From: CAYOHP01 sp964403795 [NCBI: uncultured bacterium]
GTDB taxonomy: Bacteria; Muiribacteriota; UBA6191; CAZXTJ01
DNA length: 13,983 bases
Direction: 5' to 3'
Assembly: GCA_964403795.1 (NCBI GenBank)
Contig: CAYOHP010000160.1
Location: 1-13,983, forward strand
The number at the start of each line of letters is the position of its first letter. Positions within the stretch are counted from its first letter, which is position 1. Positions 1 to 6,926 of the stretch are shown here, piece after piece. The notes under the pieces are model-generated. The model had not been told where the DNA came from. It saw only the letters and a program-made list of their open reading frames with translations, and did no database searches. Both the position numbers and the translations under genes were made by a program.

Positions 1-1
1 C

Positions 2-367
2 AGCCAGACCGTGGAGCGGATCCTGAACAGCTACCCTCCCCAGCTCCACGAGCAGGTGCGCTTGCAGCTCTCGCTGAACCTCCGGGCGGTGATCTCGCAG
101 CGCCTGCTGCCGCGCCAGGACGGCAAGGGTCGGGTGGCCGCGCTCGAGATCATGGTCTCGACTCCCTCGGTCCGCAAGCAGATCCTCGACGGCGAGATCC
201 AGAAGCTCTACAAGACCATCCAGGAAGGCGGCACCGAGGGGATGCAGACCTTCAACCAGGTGCTGCAGAAGTACGTCGAGGCCGGGGTGGTGAGCCGGGA
301 CGTGGCGCTCGAGAACGCCAGCCGGCGCGACGAGCTCGAGCTCTCCCTGCGGACGGGCCGGCGGTGA
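2..367 (+). CDS. PilU/PilT-type pilus retraction ATPase, C-terminal part (5' end outside window)
   Basis: Only the last 121 codons are present. The reading frame is open from base 2 to the TGA at 365-367, so this is the end of a gene that starts to the left. The visible part covers the end of the RecA-like ATPase domain (SLNLRAVISQRLL, followed by DGKGRVAALEIMVSTP) and the C-terminal helices of PilT-family secretion ATPases, which power retraction of type IV pili at the inner membrane. The segment EGMQTFNQVL followed by EAGVVSRDVALENA looks more like PilU than PilT. It also differs clearly from the complete PilT encoded at 2234-3313. The Walker motifs lie outside the window. The next gene begins one base after the stop, so the two are probably cotranscribed. 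Family assignment is firm; the PilU subtype is inferred from the tail. Confidence 0.88.
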   Translation, partial: SQTVERILNSYPPQLHEQVRLQLSLNLRAVISQRLLPRQDGKGRVAALEIMVSTPSVRKQILDGEIQKLYKTIQEGGTEGMQTFNQVLQKYVEAGVVSRDVALENASRRDELELSLRTGRR

Positions 368-368
368 A

Positions 369-1358
369 GTGAACGCCTGGCTGGCGGATCTCCGGCTCCG
401 GGCCCCGCTGGTGGTGGCGGCCGGGGTGGCGGGGCTCGGCTGGTGGGCATCCGGGATCCCCTGGGTGGCGGCCATGGTGCTCGGAGCGGGGATCCTCGTG
501 TTCGGGCTCGACTTGGTCCCCTGGGCGTTGATGCGCCTGGGCTGGTACCGGCCGGCGGCCAGGCTCTCGGGTTCCCTGGCGGAGCGCTTCGGGCGCTCCC
601 GGTCGGGCCATGCCCAGCGCCTGAACCAGGTGGCGGCCTTGCTCGCCTCGGGGCGGCTGGAAGAGGCCAAGCACGCCGTCAAGGAGCTGGAGGCCGACCG
701 GGAAGACGCACAACTTCCCGACGAACACCGGCGGCTCCAGTGGATCCACCTCTCGGAGCTGGCCTGGCAGGCGGGGGACGGTCCGACCGCGCTCTCCATG
801 ATCGAGGCCGCCGAGGCGGTCCCGGGCGAGCCGGCTCCCGAGATCGCGGCGGTACTCCACGGCAACCGGGTGCAAGCCCTCTACCAGATGGGCAGGTTCG
901 CCGAGGGCCTGGAGCGGCTGGGTCGCCTCCCGGTCGACCGGGTTCCGCCCCGACTGCTGGCCCGCTGGTTCGGGAAGCTGGCCTGGGGTTCGGCGCTGGG
1001 CGGGGGCAAGCCGGCGTTGGCGCTGACCTGGGCCCGGCAGGCGGAGCGGATCGGTGCGGCCGGGGACTCCGCCAGGGCGGTCCTCGGCCTGGCCGAGCTG
1101 GTGGCCGGTCGGGATCCGGTGACGGCCCTCGCCAAGCTGGAGACCGTGCCCGAGACCGGAGGGAACCTGGATCCCCAGGGTCGGGCCCTGCTGTGCCTGG
1201 CGGCCGCCGAGGCCCATCGCCGGTCGGGGAATCCGGGAGGAGCGGAGCGCTGGGAGGCACGGGCTGCGGTGCTCCCGGAGGCGACCCTCGCCGAGGTGCG
1301 CGGCTGGCTGGCGGCGGCCCTGGCTCCGGAGCGGGGTGCGGCCAGGAGCGCGGCGTGA
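369..1358 (+). CDS. Membrane-anchored TPR-like helical repeat protein
   Basis: A 329-residue protein of unknown specific function. The GTG start lies one base after the stop of the PilU-like gene and has only a weak ribosome site, which suggests translational coupling. Two hydrophobic segments (about residues 13-29 and 33-52) form an N-terminal membrane anchor. From about residue 80 onward the sequence is a run of amphipathic helix pairs with TPR-like features, for example LLASGRLEEAKHAVKELEAD and ALYQMGRFAEGLERLGRLP. TPR-type solenoids usually bind partner proteins. Position between a pilus ATPase and a RING-finger membrane protein suggests an inner-membrane scaffold for that module, but this is inference from context. 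The end overlaps the next gene by a GTGA stop/start. The repeat call rests on pattern only, and the family could be broader than TPR. Confidence 0.75.
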   Translation: MNAWLADLRLRAPLVVAAGVAGLGWWASGIPWVAAMVLGAGILVFGLDLVPWALMRLGWYRPAARLSGSLAERFGRSRSGHAQRLNQVAALLASGRLEEAKHAVKELEADREDAQLPDEHRRLQWIHLSELAWQAGDGPTALSMIEAAEAVPGEPAPEIAAVLHGNRVQALYQMGRFAEGLERLGRLPVDRVPPRLLARWFGKLAWGSALGGGKPALALTWARQAERIGAAGDSARAVLGLAELVAGRDPVTALAKLETVPETGGNLDPQGRALLCLAAAEAHRRSGNPGGAERWEARAAVLPEATLAEVRGWLAAALAPERGAARSAA

Positions 1359-2230
1359 CCGGGCCGGCTCCCGGGGACGGGGGTCCTGCCGGCGAGGACG
1401 GGGCCGGCGGGAGGGGGGAGGGCTCCGGGTCCGAGGTGGTGGCAGAGGGTGCCGCCGACTGCCCGGTCTGCGGCTCTTCGATTTCAGGAGCGGTGCGCGT
1501 CTGCGGGCGCTGCGACACGCCCCACCACGCCGAGTGCTGGGAGTACGTCGGCGACTGCGCCATCTTCGGGTGCCGTGCCCGGCCGCCCGGCGGGAACGCG
1601 CTGCCAGGGGCGGTGTCGGGGGGCGGGGCCGCCGGAGTCGGGGAAGGCGAGGGCGACGGGGAGGTCCATGGCCACCTCCCGGCCTCGCCCGCCGAGCACC
1701 GCCTGGCCGAGGCGGCCAGCGGGATCCGCATCTGGGCCAAGCTGTTCCGGGCCCAGTGGTGGGCGCTGGTGGTCACCACGGTGATGGCGGTGGCCTTCAT
1801 GCCGATGGCGGCCGGGATGATGCGGGGCGGGATCGCATCCTGGCTGCTGGAAGGCTTTTCGCTGGGCCTCTTCGCCTGGCTGGTCCTGTGGGGACCGGTG
1901 GTGGCTACCCGCAAGCGCCTGGAGGCGACCCTCGAGGTGAAGTTGACGCCGCCGCGTCATGGATTGCGTCGCATGCTCGACCACACCGAGATGACCGACC
2001 GGGAGGGTCCCGCCATGCTGGTGCTCGATTTCCTGCCGCTCGTCTACCTGGGCTGGTGTGCCTGGCTCTGGTCGATCGCCCCCCACTGGGTGAGCGGCGC
2101 CGCGTTCGCGGTCTGGACCCTGCTCGGGGTCGGCACGCTGATGGTGCTGTGGGCCGCCACCCGGGAGCGCCTGCTCTTCGTCGACACGGTGCAGAACCGG
2201 CTCTTGGCATCGACCAAGGCGAAGGGGTAG
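1355..2230 (+). CDS. RING-type zinc finger membrane protein (one N-terminal finger, four TM segments)
   Basis: The start is GTG at 1355, overlapping the previous stop as GTGA. The frame is open much further upstream, but that stretch is antisense-like GC-rich noise inside the preceding gene. The resulting 291-residue protein has a C4HC3 zinc-binding module at residues 36-73: Cys36, Cys39, Cys50, Cys53, His58 (or His57), Cys61, Cys68 and Cys73. It includes the HAECW and FGC motifs typical of prokaryotic RING-finger families. A Gly/Glu-rich linker (about 74-115) leads to four predicted membrane segments near 136-156, 160-184, 220-241 and 247-268. The same finger occurs three times in the protein encoded at 4315-4911. 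Eukaryotic RING domains recruit E2 enzymes, but nothing here shows ubiquitin-type activity, and protein binding or sensing is equally possible. Its 3' end is three bases from the convergent pilT gene. Confidence 0.8.
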   Translation: MTGPAPGDGGPAGEDGAGGRGEGSGSEVVAEGAADCPVCGSSISGAVRVCGRCDTPHHAECWEYVGDCAIFGCRARPPGGNALPGAVSGGGAAGVGEGEGDGEVHGHLPASPAEHRLAEAASGIRIWAKLFRAQWWALVVTTVMAVAFMPMAAGMMRGGIASWLLEGFSLGLFAWLVLWGPVVATRKRLEATLEVKLTPPRHGLRRMLDHTEMTDREGPAMLVLDFLPLVYLGWCAWLWSIAPHWVSGAAFAVWTLLGVGTLMVLWAATRERLLFVDTVQNRLLASTKAKG

Positions 2231-2233
2231 GTC

Positions 2234-3313
2234 CTACAAGCCCCGGCGGACCACGGGGCCGGGGGCGCCCTCGAGGCGCTTGCGCCCGTTCTCGGTGAGC
2301 CGGGCCATGGCGGTCTCCTTGGTGACCTTGCCGGCACCCACCGCCTGCAGGATCGAGTCGTCCATGGTGATCATCCCCAGTTGACCCTGGGTCTGGATCA
2401 CGTTGGTCAGCATGTGGCTCTTGCCCTCGCGGATCAGGTTGCCGGTGGCCGGCGTGTTCACCAGGACCTCGCGCACCGCCACCCGGGAGAAGTTGTCGTT
2501 GGACGGCAAGAGGAGCTGGGAGACGACCGCCCGCAGCGTGAGCGAGAGCTGCACCCGGATCTGCTGCTGCTGGTAGGGCGGGAACACGTCCACGACCCGG
2601 TCCACGGTGGAGGCCGCCGAGGTGGTGTGCAAGGTCGAGAAGACCAGGTGGCCGGTCTCGGCCAGGGTGAGGGCGGCCGCGATCGTCTCGAGGTCGCGCA
2701 TCTCGCCGACCATGATCACGTCGGGATTCTGGCGCAGCACGTACTTGAGCGCGTTCTGGAACGAGAGCGTGTCGACGCCGACCTCGCGCTGGTCCATCAG
2801 CCCGCGCTTGTGGGTGTGCACGAACTCGACCGGGTCCTCGATGGTGACCACGTGGTAGGCGTAGGACTCGTTGATCTCGTTGACCATGGCGGCGAGCGTG
2901 GTCGACTTGCCGCTCCCGGTGGGTCCGGTCACCAGCACCAGGCCGTTGGGGTAATGGCACATCTGGCGCACCACGGCGGGGAGCTGGAGCTGGTCGCAGG
3001 TGGGGATCTCGGCCATGATGACGCGGAAGGCCGCGCCCACGTAGCCCTGCTGCCGGTAGCAGTTCACCCGGAAGCGCCCCACGCCCTGGATCGAGATCGA
3101 GAGGTCGAGCTCCAGGCGCTCCTCGAAGACCGCCTTCTGCTCGTCGTCGAGCAGGCTGTAGACCATGCGCTTGGAGAGCTCGGGGGTGAGCACCTCCTTG
3201 CCGTAGGGCCGGAGGCGGCCCTGGAAGCGGACCATCGGAGGGGAGCCGACCGAGAAGAGGATGTCGGACCCCTGCTGCTTCACCGCCTTGGAGAGGAGCT
3301 CGATGATGTCCAT
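2234..3313 (-). CDS. pilT: Type IV pilus retraction ATPase PilT
   Basis: A complete 359-residue PilT, the hexameric ATPase that depolymerises type IV pilin at the inner-membrane base and drives twitching. An N-terminal PAS-like domain (about 1-100) precedes the RecA-like core. That core has Walker A GPTGSGKST at 130-138, the Asp box TIEDPVEF near 157-164, Walker B DVIMVGEMR with catalytic Glu204, and the His box TGHLVFSTLHT at 220-230. The C-terminal signature NLIREGK, required for retraction in studied PilT proteins, is present. Length matches the family (about 340-370). The ATG at 3313 is preceded by a modest GGTGGA. The gene lies 87 bases downstream of a membrane-protein gene and a triple-RING gene on the same strand, probably as the last member of that operon. 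No terminator fits before the convergent neighbour, whose stop is three bases away. Confidence 0.96.
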   Translation of the reverse strand: MDIIELLSKAVKQQGSDILFSVGSPPMVRFQGRLRPYGKEVLTPELSKRMVYSLLDDEQKAVFEERLELDLSISIQGVGRFRVNCYRQQGYVGAAFRVIMAEIPTCDQLQLPAVVRQMCHYPNGLVLVTGPTGSGKSTTLAAMVNEINESYAYHVVTIEDPVEFVHTHKRGLMDQREVGVDTLSFQNALKYVLRQNPDVIMVGEMRDLETIAAALTLAETGHLVFSTLHTTSAASTVDRVVDVFPPYQQQQIRVQLSLTLRAVVSQLLLPSNDNFSRVAVREVLVNTPATGNLIREGKSHMLTNVIQTQGQLGMITMDDSILQAVGAGKVTKETAMARLTENGRKRLEGAPGPVVRRGL

Positions 3314-3400
3314 GGCGGATCCACCCTACCGCGTCGCGCCGGGACGCCGGCAACGGGAGGCGGGGGACTGGAGGGGCGGACGGATCCGGTGGCTCGCTGG

Positions 3401-4318
3401 CTACTGCCGGGCTGCGATCGCCGGCCGGGCGTCGCCGAGGTCGCGGTCGGTGAGCTGGTCCCTCCGGGGGGTCAGGGTGCCCAACCAGAGGTTCAGCTCC
3501 CGCAGGTAGGAAAGGGTCCAGACCGAGAGGCCCAGGTTCACCGCCGCGAAGATCGGGAACAGCGCGGCCAGCCCCAGCGGGCTCGCCAGCCATCCGGCCA
3601 GGAGCACCGCGGCCCCGGTGAGCGCCAGCACCGGGAGCATCGGGAGGAAACGGGCGAGCGATCCGTGGCGGGCGATGAGGAAGCAGCGACGGTAGGCCGC
3701 CTCGCCGCCTTCGCCCAGGCAGACCGCCGGCACCGAGAGGAAGAGCGCCACCAGGCTGCGCAGGAACCACGCCGTGAGGCCGAGGGCCACCGGGACGCCG
3801 ACCAGCCAGGGGGCGAGCTCCACGCCCACCGTCGGCCCCAGGAACTCGACCCCCGCCACGGCGGCCAGGGCCACCACCATCGGCAGGGTGAACACGCTCA
3901 TCGTGAACCACAGGCCCGCCGCCAGGAGCACGTGGGTCAGGCCCAGGAAATTCCGGAACAGGGCCCCCGGGAGCGAGAGCACGGGTGGCTCCGGGCGCCC
4001 TACCAGGGCCCGGGAGGAAGCGTCGATGGCGAGCGTCGAGATCAGCGGCATCAGGGGCAGGGTCCAGAGGATCCAGGTCTGGTGCGGCAGGGCCTGGGCC
4101 GCCACGAAGGGAAGGGTCTGGGCGGACGCCAGAGCGAGCCAGAAGCCCGGGGTACGGCGGAAGGCGGCCAGCGTCTGCCCGAGCGGCTCCCAGGGACCCC
4201 ACCCGGCCACCAGGTCCACCAGGGCGTCGGCGTCGGCGACGACTTCGATGGCCCCTGCCTCGGCGGGCGCGGACTTCTTGCCTTCGCCTTCCGCCCCGGT
4301 CGCGGAGGTCCCGCTCAT
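3401..4318 (-). CDS. Multi-pass membrane protein, function unknown, coupled to triple-RING gene
   Basis: A 305-residue integral membrane protein that I cannot assign to a named family. The ATG at 4318 overlaps the stop of the upstream RING gene as ATGA, which strongly implies translational coupling. A charged, Ala/Glu-rich cytoplasmic N-terminus (1-55) is followed by about six to eight hydrophobic stretches: near 58-76, 82-98, 125-162 (probably two helices), 168-199, 224-244 and 247-270. The topology recalls DUF-type membrane proteins with paired helices. In the mirrored + strand module the RING finger and membrane helices are joined in one protein. It is therefore reasonable to suspect that this protein and its RING neighbour form the split equivalent. 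The C-terminal tail after residue 272 is polar. Function is unknown, and only membrane localisation is well supported. Confidence 0.82.
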   Translation of the reverse strand: MSGTSATGAEGEGKKSAPAEAGAIEVVADADALVDLVAGWGPWEPLGQTLAAFRRTPGFWLALASAQTLPFVAAQALPHQTWILWTLPLMPLISTLAIDASSRALVGRPEPPVLSLPGALFRNFLGLTHVLLAAGLWFTMSVFTLPMVVALAAVAGVEFLGPTVGVELAPWLVGVPVALGLTAWFLRSLVALFLSVPAVCLGEGGEAAYRRCFLIARHGSLARFLPMLPVLALTGAAVLLAGWLASPLGLAALFPIFAAVNLGLSVWTLSYLRELNLWLGTLTPRRDQLTDRDLGDARPAIAARQ

Positions 4319-4911
4319 CGGGTGGCGAACTCCGCCTGGCGCGGGGAACCCTTCGCCTTGCCCTTCCGGCACCAGAAGAACACGCAGCCCTGGTTGGCGG
4401 TGTAGCAGCCCTGGTGGTAGGGACGACCGCAACCCGGGCACCGGAGGCTGGGCCGGGTGTCGAGGTGGGCTTCGCAGATCCGGCACAGGAAGGCTCCCAC
4501 GCTCGGCACCAGGATCGGGCCCCGGTCCGCGGGTGCCTCCGCGAGAGCTTCCCGGCAGCGATGGAGGAGGCAGCCTCCCTGGGCCGACCAGCAGGCCTGG
4601 TGGAAGAGGGCCTCGCAGGTCGGGCACTCGATCCCGTCCTCGTCCCGCCAGCCCTTGCGGCACAGCCGACAGTCTGCGGGGACCTCCAGGCCCGGGAGGG
4701 ACTTCTGGCGGTGCATGAACCGGGACACGCGCCCGAAGGCGTCGATCGTGAACCCGGTCCGTTCCGCCTGGCGCGACCCGCAGCCGAAGGTCGAGCAGGT
4801 GCCGGAGTAGACCCAGCACTCGAGGTGGCAACTGGTCCCGCAGCGCACGCAGGCCACCGAGACCTCCGTCTCGGAGGGATCGCCGCAGATCGGGCATGCC
4901 GGGACGCGCAG
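4315..4911 (-). CDS. Triple RING-type zinc finger protein, probable CTG start
   Basis: A soluble 198-residue protein (if started at 4911) consisting almost entirely of three zinc fingers: residues 6-44, 81-119 and 143-181. All three have exactly the same spacing, C-x2-C-x11-C-x2-C-x4-H-x2-C-x6-C-x4-C, with conserved ECW/ACW/GCY after the histidine. They match the finger in the protein at 1355-2230 and resemble prokaryotic RING-finger families. The first ATG, GTG or TTG in frame is the GTG at 4857, but starting there would cut off the first two zinc ligands of finger 1. A CTG at 4911 has GGGAGG five bases upstream and retains the whole finger, so I chose it; a sequencing error or another unusual start remains possible. 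The stop overlaps the next gene's ATG. Role inferred: a protein-interaction hub for the membrane/PilT module. Confidence 0.78.
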   Translation of the reverse strand: MRVPACPICGDPSETEVSVACVRCGTSCHLECWVYSGTCSTFGCGSRQAERTGFTIDAFGRVSRFMHRQKSLPGLEVPADCRLCRKGWRDEDGIECPTCEALFHQACWSAQGGCLLHRCREALAEAPADRGPILVPSVGAFLCRICEAHLDTRPSLRCPGCGRPYHQGCYTANQGCVFFWCRKGKAKGSPRQAEFATR

Positions 4912-4916
4912 GGGGA

Positions 4917-4922
4917 CCTCCC
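4917..4922 (-). promoter_or_regulatory. Ribosome binding site supporting a CTG start
   Basis: On the minus strand this reads GGGAGG, followed by TCCCC and then CTG at 4911. It is the only good Shine-Dalgarno match near the first zinc ligands of the triple-RING protein. It decides between the CTG at 4911 and the GTG at 4857, which would truncate finger 1. Confidence 0.5.
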
Positions 4923-5036
4923 GGCGGAAGGATACTCCGGGTTCCCCCGAGGGAGGTCTCTGCTCCGGAGCGGCTTCCCTGGCGACCGGAGCGCAGCGTG
5001 TACCCTCGCAGCAGCGCGGCCAGGAGGGTGGGAGCC

Positions 5037-5870
5037 ATGGCGATCGAGGCGGTGGACTTCCGGTTCCATCGGGACCGGGACGGGGAGCGGCTCGGGCTCG
5101 AGGTCCGGGTCAGGCCGGGGGACTCCCTCCCGGGCACCGCGGTCTCGCCGGTCCTCGTCTTCGCCGGGAAGGGTCCGGGGAGCGGGCCGGCCCTGGCGCT
5201 GCTGGATCCCGGTTCGGGAAGGATCCTCTACCGTTCCCCGCCGCTGCCGGGCGAGGTGTTCCGCTGGCTCCGGGAGATCCTGGCCCGGCGGGGCCTCGAA
5301 GGGCTCGGGGCCCGGGAGGTCTCCAGCCATCGCTGCGGACCGGGTCGGGACCTCGAGCTGGTCTCGCCCGGCCTCGACTGCGAAGGCCACTACGCGCGGG
5401 CAGTGGCGGCGCTGGAGGCCGGGGATCGGGAGGCGGCTCGCAGGGCCTTCCAGGCCTCCGACTGCGAGGCCGCCCGGGCTGCCCTGGCGCGCCTGGGGAT
5501 GCCGGGCGCAGACGCCGAGGCGGCGCCGGCGCCCAGCGAACTCGATCCCGAGGAGCTGGCCAGGTCGGTGATGCGGGCGGTGGCGGCCGACGGGCGCATC
5601 GACGAGGCCGAGCGCAGGGTCCTTCGGCTGCTCGCCCAGGCCTTCCCGGTGGGACGGGACCGGCTGGCGGAACTGTGGCGTGAGGTGAGCGGGGAGCCGC
5701 GGCCGTCGCAGGCCGGGCCCCTCGACCCCGAGGCCGTCCTCCGGGAGGCGGTGGCGGGTGCCCGTCGGACCGGGAGGGTCGGCCCGAGCAGTCGCCAGCT
5801 TGTGGCCCGCCTCGCCCAGGTCCTGGGCGTCGCCCGGGAGCGGGTCGCCGAGGTGGTGCGGAGTTCCTAG
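5037..5870 (+). CDS. TerB-like domain protein with unassigned N-terminal domain
   Basis: The ATG at 5037 follows AGGAGG at a nine-base spacing. The frame is open back to an ATG at 4896, but that start would overlap the divergent RING gene, so the 277-residue form is preferred. Residues 1-115 form an unassigned, probably beta-rich domain. Residues 117-155 are helical and TPR-like, and residues 169-215 look like a TerB/DjlA-type alpha domain. The TerB-like part carries the characteristic AADGRIDEAE (acidic residues Asp185, Asp189, Glu190, Glu192) followed by LRLLAQAF. A second, weaker copy of the same helical pattern spans about 220-275. TerB domains occur in tellurite/stress-response and membrane-linked signalling proteins. 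The gene is transcribed away from the triple-RING operon and shares its upstream region. Its stop overlaps the convergent neighbour's stop in the tetranucleotide CTAG. Domain call is moderate; substrate is unknown. Confidence 0.72.
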   Translation: MAIEAVDFRFHRDRDGERLGLEVRVRPGDSLPGTAVSPVLVFAGKGPGSGPALALLDPGSGRILYRSPPLPGEVFRWLREILARRGLEGLGAREVSSHRCGPGRDLELVSPGLDCEGHYARAVAALEAGDREAARRAFQASDCEAARAALARLGMPGADAEAAPAPSELDPEELARSVMRAVAADGRIDEAERRVLRLLAQAFPVGRDRLAELWREVSGEPRPSQAGPLDPEAVLREAVAGARRTGRVGPSSRQLVARLAQVLGVARERVAEVVRSS

Positions 5871-6766
5871 GCCTCCGAGTCCACGCCCCGGGCGGCGATC
5901 TCGACGAGCCGTCGTTCCAGCTGCTCCTGGTAGGGGAAGACCACCGCTTCCTCGAGCGAGGTCTCGGGACCCCGGCTGGCCGCTCGCAGGCTGGCCGCGG
6001 CGCGTTCCTGGCCGTGCCGCACCGCGGTCTCGGCGAGCGAGAAGGAGGGGGAGCCGGGGAGGAACCCCAGACCCGTGAGGACCTCGTGGATCTTCGCCCC
6101 GCGCTCGGCCTCCCGGGCGACGTGCTTGCGGTCGCCCTTGGCGAGCTTCCGGGGGTCGGGGAGCTTTCCCTGGATCGACTCGGGGATCAGGGTGCGGGCC
6201 GCCCGGGAAGCGGCGCTCCGGGACAGGGAGAACAGGGTGTCGACCGAGGCGACGATCGTGGGGGAGGGGGCAGGCTCGACCTGGACCGAAGGGTGAGTCG
6301 GGAGGTCCTGGAGGGTCGGAACGGGAGCCGAGCCCTGGCAGAGGCCTTCTTGACCGAAGAACGCCGTCGAGTCGCAGGGAGCGTCGTGGTTCGGGGCCTG
6401 GGCGAGAGACGGGCTCGGGCTGTCCGGGAGCGGATCGACGTTCTGGACCGGTGCGGTCGGGGACGCAAGGGGGACGACTTCGGCGGGAGCGGGGAGGATC
6501 TCCGGGGTCGCGACCGGGAGCGGGTCGAGGTCGACGATCTCGGCGCGCGGCGCGGGCCCGGAGGGATCGAGGAAGGTCCCGAAGTCCGAGGGCTCGAGGA
6601 AGAGGTCCGCGAGGGTGAAGGGCGTCCATTCCGGCCCGTAGGGAACAGGACCGGGACCGGGATCGGGGTCGGGAAGGAAGGGATCCATCGGCTCGATCGG
6701 CCGGGCCACCAGGGTTCCCGGGACCAGGCCGACCAGCAGGGCGAGGAGGAGGAGGGAGCGCCGCAT
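5867..6766 (-). CDS. Secreted proline-rich protein, function unknown
   Basis: A 299-residue protein with a clear signal peptide (MRRSLLLLALLVGLVPGTLVA, then ARPIEP), so it is exported. The ATG at 6766 follows AAAGGCGG at about six bases. Residues 25-185 are low-complexity, rich in Pro, Asp, Ala and Val, with PDPDPGPGPVP near the start and two cysteines about a dozen residues apart near 131-143 that could form a disulfide. The C-terminal third (about 186-299) is different: helical, Arg/Ala/Glu-rich, with KLPDPRKLAKGDRKHVAREA, and could be a folded or coiled domain. I recognise no family. Possible roles include a periplasmic linker or wall-spanning protein. It lies downstream of the GIDE gene but is separated from it by hairpins and has its own ribosome site, so it may be independently transcribed. 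Confidence 0.75.
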   Translation of the reverse strand: MRRSLLLLALLVGLVPGTLVARPIEPMDPFLPDPDPGPGPVPYGPEWTPFTLADLFLEPSDFGTFLDPSGPAPRAEIVDLDPLPVATPEILPAPAEVVPLASPTAPVQNVDPLPDSPSPSLAQAPNHDAPCDSTAFFGQEGLCQGSAPVPTLQDLPTHPSVQVEPAPSPTIVASVDTLFSLSRSAASRAARTLIPESIQGKLPDPRKLAKGDRKHVAREAERGAKIHEVLTGLGFLPGSPSFSLAETAVRHGQERAAASLRAASRGPETSLEEAVVFPYQEQLERRLVEIAARGVDSEA

Positions 6767-6845
6767 CGAGAACCGCCTTTCGATCCCGGCCGCCGGGCCG
6801 GGTCACCTGGTGGAACGCAGGCCCCGTGCCAGGCGGCTGGGGAGC

Positions 6846-6873
6846 GGAGCGGGGCGCCCGGGTGCCCCGCTCC
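6846..6873 (-). terminator. Strong GC-rich stem-loop, possible terminator of the cytochrome/CA/GIDE operon
   Basis: The arms GGAGCGGGGC (6846-6855) and GCCCCGCTCC (6864-6873) form a perfect 10-bp stem with an 8-base loop. It lies 54 bases beyond the GIDE gene's stop and before the next minus-strand gene. No U-tract follows on the minus strand, so this is either an I-shaped terminator as found in GC-rich genomes, an mRNA 3'-end stabiliser, or a processing site. Confidence 0.4.
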
Positions 6874-6912
6874 GGGACACCGGTGGGTGCCGGGTCGGGA
6901 TCCGTGTCCCGG
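6872..6912 (-). terminator. Second stem-loop just after the GIDE gene
   Basis: CCGGGACAC (6872-6880) pairs perfectly with GTGTCCCGG (6904-6912) across a 23-base loop that is itself GC-rich. It begins 14 bases after the stop at 6927 and abuts the 10-bp stem at 6846-6873 (two bases shared), so the two are tandem or partly alternative structures in the transcript. No T-run follows. Confidence 0.3.
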
Positions 6913-6926
6913 GATGGGACAGATTC

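Noticed and set aside
443-1354. Upstream extension of the RING-membrane gene to a 595-residue protein
   Set aside because: The extension lies inside the TPR-like gene and is Gly/Arg/Pro noise. The GTG at 1355 fits a stop/start overlap and places the finger near the N-terminus.
2381-4405. A 674-codon plus-strand frame antisense to pilT
   Set aside because: Histidine/glutamine/glycine-rich shadow of a well-supported PilT and membrane gene; no plausible domain.
4975-5003. A TTCCCT / GTGTAC pair as a sigma-70 promoter for the TerB-like gene
   Set aside because: Both boxes match the consensus poorly, and such matches are expected by chance.
4896-5036. Earlier ATG for the TerB-like gene
   Set aside because: It would overlap the divergent triple-RING start and adds a Pro/Arg/Gly-rich segment, whereas the ATG at 5037 has AGGAGG upstream.
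1905-6806. A 1633-codon open frame on the minus strand spanning several genes
   Set aside because: It runs across pilT, the RING/membrane genes and the TerB-like gene, has a Pro/Arg/Gly-rich composition with no domain signal, and is a by-product of very high GC content.
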